Numbered from the stretch's first letter, positions 19,758 to 28,004 are shown. The stretch is DNA of 64,000 nt from Alloyangia mangrovi (GCF_002300555.2 NZ_NTHN02000005.1:1-64000); one strand, 5' to 3'. Program-made: numbers and translations. The notes: generated from the letters alone by a model not told the origin.

Positions 19758-20567
19758 TCAGAGCTCCTGCGCCAGCATCTCATGTGCGGCGGCAAGGCCG
19801 AGGCCATAGGAGATCTCATTGTACATGGCATTGAACCCGGCGAACAATGCCCGGTTCATCGTCTTGCCCTCGGGGGTCGCGGAAATGTCGATATAGGCAT
19901 CAAGGTCAGCATCGCTCAGCGGCCGGTAAGCCAGCAGGAGGTAGCCATAGAGCCATTCGAGCGTGTCGGCGCGAGTCGCCTCTTCCTGCATCCAGACTTC
20001 CTCGACGATCTCGGTCTCGGTCATCTCGAGCCCGCCGCCGTCGACGAGGCCGAGATAGAACTGGAAACTGGCATTGAGCGCGCCAACCACGTTGGTCTCC
20101 AGAAGATCATTGGCCTCGACGAAGTGGTCGAGCTGGTCGAGCCGCGCATCGCCGCTCCCTGCCCGTTCGCGCCAGGCCTCGCGCGCCGCCGCCTCGACGT
20201 CGGGATCAACCATGGCGCGCCGGGCCTCGATCTCCAGTGTCACGACCTCTTGCCCGGCATCGCTGCCGAAATACGCGAGCAGCGGTGCCGCATCGGTATC
20301 GCCAAAGCTCTTGAGGAACCCCGCGCGCACCACCTCTTCCATGGCCTCGGGCGTATAGAGCCGGTCGACCGCCTGCTGCCAGGCCGGGGTCCCGCCCGCC
20401 GGGAGCAGGTCCTTCGCCATGCCCTCGGCGTAGCCCTGCCCCTCCACTCGCATGAGCTCGACGATCTCGCCGATCTTCAGCGCATCCAGCAGATCTTCTG
20501 CGGGATCCGCGTGGACGGGCAGGGCTAGAGTGACGGCAAGACCGCAGGCGGCGAGACGCGAGAACAT
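19758..20567 (-). CDS. DUF2059 domain-containing secreted protein
   Basis: The 269-residue protein opens with a Sec signal peptide (MFSRLAACGLAVTLALPVHA, cleavage likely after Ala20). The mature part is largely helical and acidic. It contains the DUF2059-type segment with LYTPEAMEEVVRAGFLKSFG and a C-terminal YLLLAYRPLSDADLDAYI, the family hallmark. Function is unknown; it is expected in the periplasm. The frame is open upstream to 20648, but the signal peptide fixes the start. It stands alone, with tRNA-Ser about 190 nt away in the opposite orientation. Confidence 0.8.
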   Translation of the reverse strand: MFSRLAACGLAVTLALPVHADPAEDLLDALKIGEIVELMRVEGQGYAEGMAKDLLPAGGTPAWQQAVDRLYTPEAMEEVVRAGFLKSFGDTDAAPLLAYFGSDAGQEVVTLEIEARRAMVDPDVEAAAREAWRERAGSGDARLDQLDHFVEANDLLETNVVGALNASFQFYLGLVDGGGLEMTETEIVEEVWMQEEATRADTLEWLYGYLLLAYRPLSDADLDAYIDISATPEGKTMNRALFAGFNAMYNEISYGLGLAAAHEMLAQEL

Positions 20568-20706
20568 GAGACAGGACAACTCCGGAATATGACAGGCAAC
20601 AAGCCTAGGGCCCGGCAGCGGCATTTCCAAGGTGAGCAAAATCCCCACTGGCGGAGCTTCGCCGGAAAAGAATTTCGTCCGGATGAAAAAACTTCAAAAT
20701 TCCCTG

Positions 20707-20735
20707 TTGCACCCCCCCCGAGGTTGTCGTTAAAC
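20707..20735 (+). promoter_or_regulatory. Promoter of tRNA-Ser
   Basis: TTGCAC (20707-20712) and TTAAAC (20730-20735) are 17 nt apart and 19 nt in front of the mature tRNA 5' end. The spacer holds a run of eight C counting the last base of the -35. Confidence 0.5.
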
Positions 20736-20754
20736 GGCCCCCCACGACCCCCGC

Positions 20755-20844
20755 GGAGAGGTGCCGGAGTGGTCGAACGGGGCGGTCTCGAAAACCGTTG
20801 ACCCTTCACGGGGTCCCAGGGTTCGAATCCCTGTCTCTCCGCCA
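20755..20844 (+). tRNA. tRNA-Ser (CGA)
   Basis: The 90-nt sequence folds as a class II tRNA: acceptor GGAGAGG pairs with TCTCTCC, the anticodon loop CTCGAAA gives CGA, a long variable arm follows, the T-arm has GGTTCGAATCC, and CCA is encoded (20842-20844). It decodes UCG, a common serine codon in this GC-rich genome. Confidence 0.96.
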
Positions 20845-21193
20845 CTTTCCTTCGGGAAAGTAGCTACTTACTTCGGATAGTGCCATGGTTGTCCAGCCGC
20901 GTCTCAACGACGCTGCGGGCCACCATGGCACTCTGATGCCTCCCCCCCGATACCTTCCGACAAGTGCCGCTCGCAGGCCCCCCTCGGCTTCCGTCATCCG
21001 CGCGCTTGCCGCATCGGCAAACCCGTGCTGCCAGCCGCCCAAAGCCTGCTCATTCGGGCGAGCCTTGACGCTGATCAACGCCTGAAGGCTCGGCAGGGTT
21101 GTGGACCCCGGGCCAGGCGCCGGAAATGACAACGCGGCGCGCGGTTTCTTCCGCACGCCGCGTATCATGGGGCTCGTTCTGCGGTGAGCCGGG
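20845..21193. other. Non-coding gap between tRNA-Ser and the 169-residue gene
   Basis: No convincing gene is seen in these 349 nt. Open frames here lack ribosome sites and family features. A GC-rich hairpin near 21136-21166 (ACGCGGCG pairing with CGCCGCGT) could terminate the leftward gene that ends at 21194, but no clear T-run follows it. Confidence 0.5.
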
Positions 21194-21703
21194 TCAGGCC
21201 TCGATGCTGGCGCGCTGCGGCGCGCTTTCCTCGCCGGTCGAAGCGCGCGTCGCGGCGTAGCTCTCGGCACCGCGGCGCAACCGCTGGGCAAGGCCATCCT
21301 CGTCGGCGCCCGCGCCCATCTGGGCGATCACAAGGGACTTCACGAAGCTTTCCTGCGTGGCGAGCGCCTGCGCGCGCGCCTCAGCCAGCGAATCCTTCGC
21401 CTTGGGCTCGTCCTCGACCGCGTCGGTGTCCACCGATGCGGCGACCTCGGAACTCTCGGCGCTGGCCTCAGCGGCCTGCACGCGCTCGGCCGCCGACGGC
21501 TTGGAGGTGCCATCCTCGGCCGGGCTGGCCTCGGTCGCGGCGGCACTTTCCGACGGCTCCACTCCGCTCGGCGCGTCTACGGCCTGCGCCTCTTCGTCCT
21601 GGGACTCGCTGCCGGTCTGCCGCGCCGAGTTGATCGCATTGGCGATCCCGCCGAACAGACCCGAGTAGCTCCCCGAACCGGAGCCCGAAATCAAACCTAA
21701 CAT
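21194..21703 (-). CDS. Low-complexity Ala/Glu/Ser-rich hypothetical protein
   Basis: I do not recognise this 169-residue protein. It begins with a short Gly/Ser-rich hydrophobic stretch (MLGLISGSGSGSYSGLFGGI, residues 1-20). A strongly acidic, disordered-looking middle (about 30-115, rich in Ala, Glu and Ser) leads to a helical C-terminus with QESFVKSLVIAQMGAGAD. There is no signal peptide or enzyme motif. Third-position GC is high and the frame is uninterrupted, which supports coding. It stands alone between two tRNA genes. The small gene set around it gives no clue to function. Confidence 0.6.
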   Translation of the reverse strand: MLGLISGSGSGSYSGLFGGIANAINSARQTGSESQDEEAQAVDAPSGVEPSESAAATEASPAEDGTSKPSAAERVQAAEASAESSEVAASVDTDAVEDEPKAKDSLAEARAQALATQESFVKSLVIAQMGAGADEDGLAQRLRRGAESYAATRASTGEESAPQRASIEA

Positions 21704-21879
21704 TCAGATAGACCTTTCTAGTCAGTACCGGGCCGGTCTGATGGGCAAATGAGGAACAATTGCGGCGGTCGCGCGGTGTCTCCGCGGCGCGACGAGGGAG
21801 TTTTGGCGACAAAACAGCCGCTTACCCGCCGATCCTAGCGGCTGGACAGCCGACATGCGTCAAAACGGGATGCGGGATG

Positions 21880-21965
21880 TGGTACCCAAGGTCGGACTCG
21901 AACCGACATGACCTCACGGCCGGGGGATTTTGAATCCCCTGCGTCTACCATTCCGCCACTTGGGC
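21880..21965 (-). tRNA. tRNA-Leu (CAA)
   Basis: The 86-nt minus-strand sequence folds as a class II tRNA. Acceptor GCCCAAG pairs with CTTGGGT (one G-U), the anticodon loop TTCAAAA gives CAA, and the T-arm carries GGTTCGAGTCC. CCA is encoded (plus-strand 21880-21882). It decodes UUG. Confidence 0.96.
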
Positions 21966-22129
21966 ACTGACCCCGATTTATCCGCCCCGCCGCGCCGCGT
22001 AAAGCGGCAATCGTCACCCTGCACGCTGCTCTGACGGAACTGTCACAGCCGACGCCGCATCAATGGGTTGCACCCCGCCGCCCCGCGTGCTTCCTGCGTT
22101 GCAAACAATCGCCGGAGACCTGCCCTTCG

Positions 22130-22708
22130 ATGCTGCGCCGCCTTTACGACTGGACCATGTCGCTTGCTGATCACCCCAAGGCACTCTGGGCGCTGGCAGC
22201 GGTCTCCTTCATCGAAGCCTCGGTCTTCCCGATCCCGCCCGACGTGCTGATGATCCCGATGATCCTCGCCGCGCCGCGTCGGGCCTGGCTGATCGCGCTG
22301 GTGGCCACGGTCGCCTCGGTGGTCGGCGGTCTCTTCGGCTACGCCATCGGGCATTTCTTCTTCGACAGCATCGGCCGGCCGATCCTCGAAACCCTCGGCA
22401 AGGCCGACGCGATGGAGGCGTTCAACGCCCGTTTCAATGGCGTCGGTTTCTGGGCGGTGCTCATCGCCGGAATCACCCCCTTCCCCTTCAAGGTGATCAC
22501 CATCATGTCGGGCTGGACCGCGATGCCGCTCGGCGTCTTCGTCACCACCGCAATCATCGCCCGCGCCTTCCGCTTCTTCATCGTGGCGGCGCTGCTGCGG
22601 GCCTTCGGCGCGCCGATCCGGGATTTCATCGAAAAGCGGCTCGGTCTGGTGTTTACTGTCTTCGTGCTGCTGCTCGCCGGCGGCTTCTTCTTGGTAAAGT
22701 ACCTCTGA
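22130..22708 (+). CDS. YqaA/DedA-like membrane protein (VTT domain)
   Basis: The 192-residue polytopic protein has the VTT (SNARE-associated) fold: FIEASVFPIPPDVLMIPMIL (about 26-45), GGLFGYAIGHFFFD, and the re-entrant GITPFPFKVITIMSG with conserved Pro, then an Arg-rich loop AIIARAFRFF. These features match the YqaA branch of the DedA superfamily, linked in other bacteria to lipid scrambling and membrane homeostasis. The frame is preceded by an 165-nt gap after tRNA-Leu. dsbB begins 4 nt after its stop, so the two are cotranscribed. Confidence 0.85.
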   Translation: MLRRLYDWTMSLADHPKALWALAAVSFIEASVFPIPPDVLMIPMILAAPRRAWLIALVATVASVVGGLFGYAIGHFFFDSIGRPILETLGKADAMEAFNARFNGVGFWAVLIAGITPFPFKVITIMSGWTAMPLGVFVTTAIIARAFRFFIVAALLRAFGAPIRDFIEKRLGLVFTVFVLLLAGGFFLVKYL

Positions 22709-22712
22709 GACC

Positions 22713-23180
22713 ATGACTGACCTGCGCAAGTTCCTCATCCTGATCGCCGCCGGCGGATCGGCGGCCGTGCTGCTCGGCGCCATCGGCTCGCAATACATCG
22801 GCGGGCTGGCGCCCTGCCACCTGTGCATCCTGCAGCGCTGGCCGCATGCCGCCGCGGTGTTGATCGGCGCGCTGGCGCTGGCCTTCCGCGCCCGCATCCT
22901 GCCGCTGCTCGGCGCGGCGGCCGCGCTGACCACCTCGGGCATCGGCGTCTATCACACCGGCGTCGAGCGCGGCTGGTGGGAAGGCCCGACCACCTGCACC
23001 TCCGGCCCGATCGGCGGCATGTCCACCGACGACCTGCTCAATCAGATCATGAACGCGCCGCTGGTGCGCTGTGACGAGGTCGCCTGGCAACTCTTCGGCC
23101 TGTCGATGGCGAGCTGGAACGCCTTGATTTCCCTTGGCCTTACGCTGACCTGGATCGCCGTCTGGCGGCGGACCGCCTGA
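22713..23180 (+). CDS. dsbB: Disulfide bond formation protein B
   Basis: DsbB reoxidises DsbA and passes electrons to quinone. The 155-residue protein has four membrane helices. The first periplasmic pair is Cys35 and Cys38 (APCHLCILQRWPH), where Gln-Arg-Trp-Pro is also conserved. The second pair is Cys95 and Cys120 (TTCTSG and VRCDE). This is the full redox set. It is tightly linked to the YqaA-like gene and a hairpin follows at 23217, so the next genes may be a separate unit. Confidence 0.93.
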   Translation: MTDLRKFLILIAAGGSAAVLLGAIGSQYIGGLAPCHLCILQRWPHAAAVLIGALALAFRARILPLLGAAAALTTSGIGVYHTGVERGWWEGPTTCTSGPIGGMSTDDLLNQIMNAPLVRCDEVAWQLFGLSMASWNALISLGLTLTWIAVWRRTA

Positions 23181-23216
23181 GCCTGACCAGGCAAAACTCC
23201 ACCTGAACCAAAGTTG

Positions 23217-23239
23217 CAGGGGGCGGTCTCTGCCCCCTG
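23217..23239 (+). terminator. Hairpin after dsbB
   Basis: CAGGGGGC and GCCCCCTG form a perfect 8-bp stem with a 7-nt loop, 36 nt after the dsbB stop. No T-run follows, so it may attenuate or protect mRNA and not be a full intrinsic terminator. Confidence 0.4.
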
Positions 23240-23324
23240 AGTGGCATGGCAGAGCCGCCGGCCCCACGTCAGATCGGTCTTCGAGGCGCGGATGTCCCGT
23301 GCCTTTCATACAGGAGACCCATCG

Positions 23325-23573
23325 ATGACCTACCGCCTTCTGACCTCCGGCCTCGTCGCCGCCCTGCTCACCGCCGGCAGCGCCTTTGCGTCTCCCGAGG
23401 TCCCCGAACAGACCCAGGCGCAGGTGCGCGAGAAGCTCACCGCCGAGGGCTACGAGGTCCGCCGCATCGACAGCGAGGACGGGATGATCGAAGTCTATGC
23501 CATGAAGGACGGCAAGAAGGTCGAGCTCTACCTCGACGAGAGCCTGCAGATCGTGCGCAGCAAGACCGACTGA
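23325..23573 (+). CDS. Secreted PepSY-domain small protein
   Basis: The 82-residue protein has a signal peptide (MTYRLLTSGLVAALLTAGSA) and a single PepSY-like domain (QAQVREKLTAEGYEVRRIDS, then EVYAMKDGKKVELYLDESL). It should be periplasmic. PepSY domains are thought to bind or inhibit partners, often beside redox or peptidase proteins. A CAGGAG ribosome site lies 8 nt before the ATG, which selects it over the longer frame from 23241. The cytochrome b gene follows 73 nt on, as in many PepSY/cytochrome b pairs involved in periplasmic electron transfer. Confidence 0.85.
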   Translation: MTYRLLTSGLVAALLTAGSAFASPEVPEQTQAQVREKLTAEGYEVRRIDSEDGMIEVYAMKDGKKVELYLDESLQIVRSKTD

Positions 23574-23646
23574 CCCCCGCCCGGCCCCGCCATTGCGCGG
23601 GGCCGCGCCGTCGCTTCTTCCCGCCCTCCCTGCAAGGACCGCCCCG

Positions 23647-24198
23647 ATGCCTGAGCGCATGACCCGTCATTTCATCTGGGACCCGCTGCTGCGGATCTTT
23701 CACTGGAGCCTGGTGACCCTCTTCGCGGTCAACGCGCTCTTCGACGACCCCGAGTCGCATCTGCACCGCTGGGTCGGCTACGCCATCGGCGGGCTGATCC
23801 TGCTGCGCCTGATCTGGGGCTTCGCCGGCCCCCATTCGGCCCGGTTCTCGAGCTTCTTCCCCACCCGCGCCGGTCTCATCCAACAGATCACCGACATGGC
23901 CACCGGACGGCGCCGCGTGCACCTAATGCATACGCCGCTCGGGGCGCTCATGATCTTCAACCTGCTGCTCACCCTCTGCGGCATCATCGCCACCGGGGTG
24001 ATGATGACCACCGACGCCTATTGGGGGATCGCCTGGGTCGAAAGCCTGCACGAGGCATTGGTGAGCTGGGCCGAGGTCTCGGTGGTGCTGCACGTGGGTG
24101 CGGTGCTCTGGGAAAGCCGCCGAACCGGGGTAAATCTGCCCAAGGCCATGGTTACGGGTGTCAAATGCGTTCCGGATGACGCAAAGATCGAGGCATGA
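23647..24198 (+). CDS. Cytochrome b561-family membrane protein
   Basis: The 183-residue protein has four membrane helices with the histidines of a di-heme cytochrome b: His19 (RIFHWS), His38/His40 (SHLHRWVGY), and further histidines in HTPLGALMIFNL, ESLHEALV and VVLHVGAV. These proteins pass electrons from quinones to periplasmic acceptors. The ATG at 23647 follows AAGGA by 8 nt. Its stop overlaps the LuxR start by ATGA (24195-24198). Together with the secreted PepSY protein it could form a small periplasmic redox unit; its partner is not identified. Confidence 0.85.
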   Translation: MPERMTRHFIWDPLLRIFHWSLVTLFAVNALFDDPESHLHRWVGYAIGGLILLRLIWGFAGPHSARFSSFFPTRAGLIQQITDMATGRRRVHLMHTPLGALMIFNLLLTLCGIIATGVMMTTDAYWGIAWVESLHEALVSWAEVSVVLHVGAVLWESRRTGVNLPKAMVTGVKCVPDDAKIEA

Positions 24199-24767
24199 CG
24201 CCACAAAGCTCCGAACGCCCGATCATCCTGACCCTGCTGATTGCCGTGCAGCTGATCTGCACGGCCTTCTTCGTGGTCGACGTGATCTTCGATGCGACCG
24301 AAGCCGGGTGGAACCCGGTGACCGATCCCGAGGCCTTTCTAGAGGGCAGCATGGTGCTCTGCCTTGCCGCCGCGATCTGGGTCGAACTGCGCTTCCTGCT
24401 GCGGCTGCTGCGGCACAACGCCCATCTCGAACAGCAGATCTCGCTGGCCACCGGTGCCTTCCACGAGATTGTCGAAGCGCAATTCTCGGCCTGGGGGCTG
24501 ACCGGCTCGGAGCGCGACGTGGCCATGTTCACCCTCAAGGGGATGACCATCCCCGAGATCGCCGAGCTGCGCGGATCGGCAGAGGGCACGGTGAAATCCC
24601 ACCTCAATGCCATCTACCGCAAGGCGGGTCTGTCGGGGCGCGGCGCGCTGCTCAGCCACTTCATCGAGGAGCTCATGAGCGGCGCGGACCCGCAGGATCC
24701 CCCCCGTCCCGGCCCCACAAGAATGCAGATGACATCGCGTCAAGTCTCTGGCATCACGACAAAATGA
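24195..24767 (+). CDS. Membrane-anchored LuxR-type transcriptional regulator
   Basis: The 190-residue protein has two predicted membrane helices (about residues 10-31 and 50-68), a helical connector (RHNAHLEQQISLATGAFHEI), and a LuxR/GerE helix-turn-helix (about 100-160; LTGSERDVAMFTLKGMTIPE, then GTVKSHLNAIYRKAGLSGRG). There is no receiver, PAS or autoinducer domain, so sensing must use the membrane part or a partner. It overlaps the cytochrome b gene and the next 47-residue gene by ATGA. That suggests it senses the redox state of its membrane neighbours. The target promoters are unknown. Confidence 0.82.
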   Translation: MTPQSSERPIILTLLIAVQLICTAFFVVDVIFDATEAGWNPVTDPEAFLEGSMVLCLAAAIWVELRFLLRLLRHNAHLEQQISLATGAFHEIVEAQFSAWGLTGSERDVAMFTLKGMTIPEIAELRGSAEGTVKSHLNAIYRKAGLSGRGALLSHFIEELMSGADPQDPPRPGPTRMQMTSRQVSGITTK

Positions 24768-24907
24768 CCAATCGCATCGCCCTCTGGCTCGGAGCCCTGC
24801 TGATCCTCGCAATAACGCTGGATGTGACGCTCTTCGACAGTCGTCACCTGCTGTTCCTGGGTCGGAAAATTTTCATTCTGCTCGATTGGATGGCGTTTTG
24901 GCGGTGA
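24764..24907 (+). CDS. 47-residue single-pass membrane protein
   Basis: A short gene begins MTNRIALWLGALLILAITLD, which is a membrane helix (about 5-25), and continues with a second amphipathic or membrane stretch ending LLDWMAFWR. It overlaps the LuxR stop by ATGA (24764-24767), strong evidence for coupled translation. I recall similar short proteins in front of gap in Roseobacters, but no function. It may be a membrane partner of the regulator. The gap gene follows after 85 nt. Confidence 0.7.
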   Translation: MTNRIALWLGALLILAITLDVTLFDSRHLLFLGRKIFILLDWMAFWR

Positions 24908-24992
24908 GCGCTAACAGTCCAAGTATTGACTTGCCTGACGTATCCTGTTGACCTCTGGGCAACCCCAGACTCTCGGACAGCGAGGAGACATC

Positions 24993-25994
24993 ATGACCGT
25001 CAAGGTAGCGATCAACGGCTTCGGCCGCATCGGGCGCAACGTGCTGCGCGCAATCATCGAATCCGGCCGCACCGACATCGAGGTCGTGGCGATCAACGAT
25101 CTCGGCCCGGTCGAGACGAATGCGCATCTGCTGCAGTTCGACAGCGTGCACGGCCGCTTCCCGCATCCGGTCAGCGTTTCCGGCGACACAATCGACGTCG
25201 GCCGCGGCGCGATCAAGGTGAGCGCCGAGCGCAACCCCGCCGATCTGCCCTGGGCGCATGTCGACGTGGTGATGGAATGCACCGGCATCTTCACCGACCG
25301 CGAGAAGGCCGCCGCGCACCTTGCCAATGGCGCCAGCCGCGTGCTGGTTTCTGCCCCCTCTGCCGGGGCCGACAAGACCATCGTCTACGGGGTGAACGAC
25401 GACACGCTGACTAAGGATGACCTCGTGGTCTCCAATGCTTCCTGCACCACCAACTGCCTGTCTCCCGTCGCCAAGGTGCTGAACGACACCGTCGGCATCA
25501 AGAAGGGTTTCATGACGACGATCCACAGCTACACGGGCGACCAGCCGACGCTGGACACGATGCACAAGGATCTCTATCGCGCCCGCGCCGCGGCCATGTC
25601 GATGATCCCGACCTCGACCGGCGCGGCCAAGGCCGTGGGCCTCGTGCTGCCCGAGCTCAACGGCAGGCTCGACGGCGTGGCGATCCGCGTGCCGACTCCG
25701 AACGTGTCGGTCGTCGACCTGGTGTTCGAGGCCGAGCGCGAGACCACCGTCGAAGAAATCAACGACGCGATCCGTGTGGCGGCCAACGGCAAGCTCAGCG
25801 GCATCCTCGACTATACCGACAAGAAGAACGTCTCGATCGACTTCAACCATGACCCGCACAGCTCGATCTTCCACACCGACCAGACCAAGGTCATGGAGGG
25901 CACCATGGTGCGCATCCTGTCGTGGTACGACAACGAGTGGGGCTTCTCGAACCGCATGTCCGACACCGCCGTGGCGATGGGCAAGCTGATCTGA
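24993..25994 (+). CDS. gap: Glyceraldehyde-3-phosphate dehydrogenase, type I
   Basis: The enzyme interconverts glyceraldehyde-3-phosphate and 1,3-bisphosphoglycerate with NAD. The 333-residue protein starts [20 protein letters not shown] with the NAD loop, has the catalytic cysteine in [19 protein letters not shown], and the phosphate-binding [18 protein letters not shown]. The length is typical. GAGGAG lies 8 nt before the ATG. The frame is open upstream to 24948 but that start lacks the family N-terminus. It is followed by a terminator at 26031. Confidence 0.97.
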   Translation: MTVKVAINGFGRIGRNVLRAIIESGRTDIEVVAINDLGPVETNAHLLQFDSVHGRFPHPVSVSGDTIDVGRGAIKVSAERNPADLPWAHVDVVMECTGIFTDREKAAAHLANGASRVLVSAPSAGADKTIVYGVNDDTLTKDDLVVSNASCTTNCLSPVAKVLNDTVGIKKGFMTTIHSYTGDQPTLDTMHKDLYRARAAAMSMIPTSTGAAKAVGLVLPELNGRLDGVAIRVPTPNVSVVDLVFEAERETTVEEINDAIRVAANGKLSGILDYTDKKNVSIDFNHDPHSSIFHTDQTKVMEGTMVRILSWYDNEWGFSNRMSDTAVAMGKLI

Positions 25995-26030
25995 GCCCCC
26001 TCTGATCCAAGCTGGATCCATGAAAACCGG

Positions 26031-26059
26031 AAGGCGGGGCCAGGGTGCCTCGCCTTTTT
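26031..26059 (+). terminator. Rho-independent terminator of gap
   Basis: AAGGCG and CGCCTT form the outer stem around a GC-rich interior, followed by a T-run (CGCCTTTTTG). It lies 37 nt after the gap stop. Confidence 0.7.
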
Positions 26060-26099
26060 GCATCCCGCCGACACTTTTCGGCGTGGCGATCTGATCAAC

Positions 26100-26345
26100 T
26101 CACTCGCGCACGATTCCCAGCGCCGCACCGTACCCCTCTTCGGCGACGAGCCCGGGCGGGCGGGCGCGTGGCGTGACCTGCGACAGGACCGAAAGCGGCA
26201 GGCTTTGCGTGGTGACTGGGACCGGGGGCGGCAGTGGCCTTTGCAGCGACTCGCCTGGCGGATCGGCCCCAAGAGGGCTGCGGGCCGGACTCTGCCGTGG
26301 GCGGCTCTGCCGGGCGTAACCGGCCGTATCGCGGGGAATTTCCAT
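26100..26345 (-). CDS. Possible 81-residue proline-rich hypothetical protein
   Basis: A frame begins MEIPRDTAGYARQSRPRQSP and ends EEGYGAALGIVRE. AGGGAGA lies about 8 nt before the ATG, a better ribosome site than most spurious frames have. The protein is rich in Pro and Arg, has no signal peptide and no domain I recognise. Third codon positions are GC-rich but include many rarer choices. It is the only plausible gene in the 650 nt between gap and the next small gene. Confidence 0.4.
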   Translation of the reverse strand: MEIPRDTAGYARQSRPRQSPARSPLGADPPGESLQRPLPPPVPVTTQSLPLSVLSQVTPRARPPGLVAEEGYGAALGIVRE

Positions 26346-26653
26346 CACACATCTCCCTTCTGGCAGGCTGGACACCGCGTTTCTGCGGCGGTCGGATCGG
26401 GCAGCCACGCCGCGTTGATCCGCCATTAGGGTTAATGGCCAAACATTGAGATTGCCTTGACGGCGACAGGGGCAGCGGCCCATCGGGCCATGCAGCAATT
26501 GCAAGGCGGATTTGGGGAACTGTCAATTGTTCTGCGGCGCAGCAAGGCCTAAGTTAGCGCCAACGACAACGCAACCTTAGCCGCGTTTACAATCCCCAGT
26601 TTTCACAAACACCCATCCGCCAATGCAGCGCCTTCCCGATGGAGGCGCCGCCG
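26346..26653. other. Intergenic stretch, no gene seen
   Basis: These 308 nt are less GC-rich than the neighbours and hold no convincing frame. They would contain promoters for the leftward 81-residue frame and the rightward 59-residue gene, but I find no -35/-10 pair with good spacing. Confidence 0.4.
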
Positions 26654-26833
26654 ATGAAATGGAACAATGCCATGACCAAAGCCATCAATGCCGTTCGTGA
26701 CAGCTTCGCCCGCCGCTTCGCCTATCGCCGCACCCATCAGGCGCTGATGTCGCTGCCGATGCGCACCCGCATCGACTGCGACCTGCTCGGCCGTGAAGAA
26801 GAAACCGCCCGCGCCGCCGTCTACGGAGGCTGA
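26654..26833 (+). CDS. Small basic hypothetical protein, DUF1127-like
   Basis: The 59-residue protein reads MKWNNAMTKAINAVRDSFAR and continues with RRTHQALMSLPMRTRIDCDL. The Arg-rich helix followed by a leucine-rich turn resembles DUF1127 small proteins, which in alphaproteobacteria can bind RNA and influence phosphate, carbon and stress metabolism. The similarity is loose. ATG 26654 is chosen because GGAGG lies 8 nt upstream; an ATG at 26639 would sit over that site. It ends 11 nt before the convergent coaD stop. Confidence 0.65.
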   Translation: MKWNNAMTKAINAVRDSFARRFAYRRTHQALMSLPMRTRIDCDLLGREEETARAAVYGG

Positions 26834-26844
26834 GCAGCGCCGGA

Positions 26845-27342
26845 TCAGCGCTTGGCGAAGCGCGCCTTCAGCGCTTCGTTTACGGTGGGCGTGACGAATT
26901 TGCTCACGTCGCCGTCCAGCCGCGCAATTTCCTTCACCAGCTTCGAGGCGATCGCCTGGTGCTTGGCCTCGGCCATCAGGAAGACCGTCTCGATGCTCGT
27001 GTCGAGCGCACGGTTCATCCCCACCATCTGGAATTCATACTCGAAATCCGCAACGGCGCGCAGCCCGCGAATGATGATCTGCGCCCCGACATCGCGGGCG
27101 CAGTTGATCAGCAGGTTCTCGAACGGGTGGGCGACGATTTCCGTGCCGGTCTGTTCCGACAGCCCGGCGCATTCGGTCTCGATCATCGCCACGCGCTCTT
27201 CGAGTGTGAAGAGCGGCCCCTTGTCGCGATTGATCGCGACCCCGATCACCAGCCTGTCCACCAGCGCCGAAGCGCGGCGGATGATGTCCATATGGCCCAG
27301 CGTGATCGGATCAAAGGTGCCGGGATAAAGGCCGATGCGCAT
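26845..27342 (-). CDS. coaD: Phosphopantetheine adenylyltransferase
   Basis: CoaD makes dephospho-CoA from 4'-phosphopantetheine and ATP. The 165-residue protein begins MRIGLYPGTFDPITLGHMDI, which contains the nucleotidyltransferase T/HxGH-type site (TLGH). Later come IIRGLRAVADFEYEFQMVGM and the C-terminal ISSTLVKE-like segment (IASKLVKEIARL). GGAGGA sits 5 nt before the ATG. It is a lone gene on the minus strand, with a CBS-domain gene upstream. Confidence 0.96.
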   Translation of the reverse strand: MRIGLYPGTFDPITLGHMDIIRRASALVDRLVIGVAINRDKGPLFTLEERVAMIETECAGLSEQTGTEIVAHPFENLLINCARDVGAQIIIRGLRAVADFEYEFQMVGMNRALDTSIETVFLMAEAKHQAIASKLVKEIARLDGDVSKFVTPTVNEALKARFAKR

Positions 27343-27445
27343 GAGGGTCCTCCAGGAGTGCCAGCCGGGGCAGTCCGGCGCACGCAACGATATTGCGCGC
27401 CGGAATGCAACCCCGAAACCAGCATTCCCCGAGCGGATCCTCCGC

Positions 27446-27880
27446 TCAGAAGCCCATGATCATGCCCTGCAGGGCATCCTTCTCCATCGCAAGTTCGGCG
27501 ATCTGCGCCTTGACCACGTCGCCGATCGAGATGATGCCGACGAGCATGCCGTCCTCGACCACGGGCATGTGCCGGAACCGTCCCTCGGTCATCCGGGCCA
27601 GCACCACGTTGGTGTCCTCGTCGCGGGTGCAGACCTGCAGCTTGCGGGTCATCAGGTCATCGCAAGTCAGCGACAGAACGCCCGCGCCCTGCGCGGCCAG
27701 CGCGCGCACGATGTCGCGCTCCGAAAGGATCCCCAGCGGTCTTTGCCCGTCTTCCGAGATCACCACCCCGCCGATCCGGCGTTCGGCCAGCACCTGCGCG
27801 GCGTCGCCGACGCTGCTGCCCGGGGTGACGGTGACCACGCCGTCGTCGGACTTGTCCTTGAGAATCTGTTGTACCTGCAT
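27446..27880 (-). CDS. CBS-domain protein
   Basis: The 144-residue protein is two tandem CBS domains and little else: about residues 8-65 (VVTVTPGSSVGDAAQVLAER, PLGILSERDIVRAL) and 73-130 (DDLMTRKLQVCTRDEDTNVV, LVGIISIGDVVKAQI). Such stand-alone pairs bind adenosine nucleotides and regulate partners. No partner is evident here. It is transcribed in the same direction as coaD with 103 nt between them. Confidence 0.9.
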   Translation of the reverse strand: MQVQQILKDKSDDGVVTVTPGSSVGDAAQVLAERRIGGVVISEDGQRPLGILSERDIVRALAAQGAGVLSLTCDDLMTRKLQVCTRDEDTNVVLARMTEGRFRHMPVVEDGMLVGIISIGDVVKAQIAELAMEKDALQGMIMGF

Positions 27881-28004
27881 GCGGCTTTCCTCCTAAGCGC
27901 TGCTCACATTCCCTAGCGTCCGCCCGACGTAAGGTTCTGTCAACACCGACCTCCGGTCGATCCCGCGCCCCGCCGAATGGCGCTGAAAAGCGGGCCGCCC
28001 GGCA

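Noticed and set aside
20806-21297. 163-residue minus-strand frame ending RDSNPGTP
   Set aside because: Its end is the antisense of tRNA-Ser, a well-known source of spurious proteins, and the rest has no ribosome site or family pattern.
26095-26526. 143-residue alternative frame over the 81-residue candidate
   Set aside because: It has a Pro/Arg-rich shadow composition and no ribosome site, unlike the frame ending at 26100.
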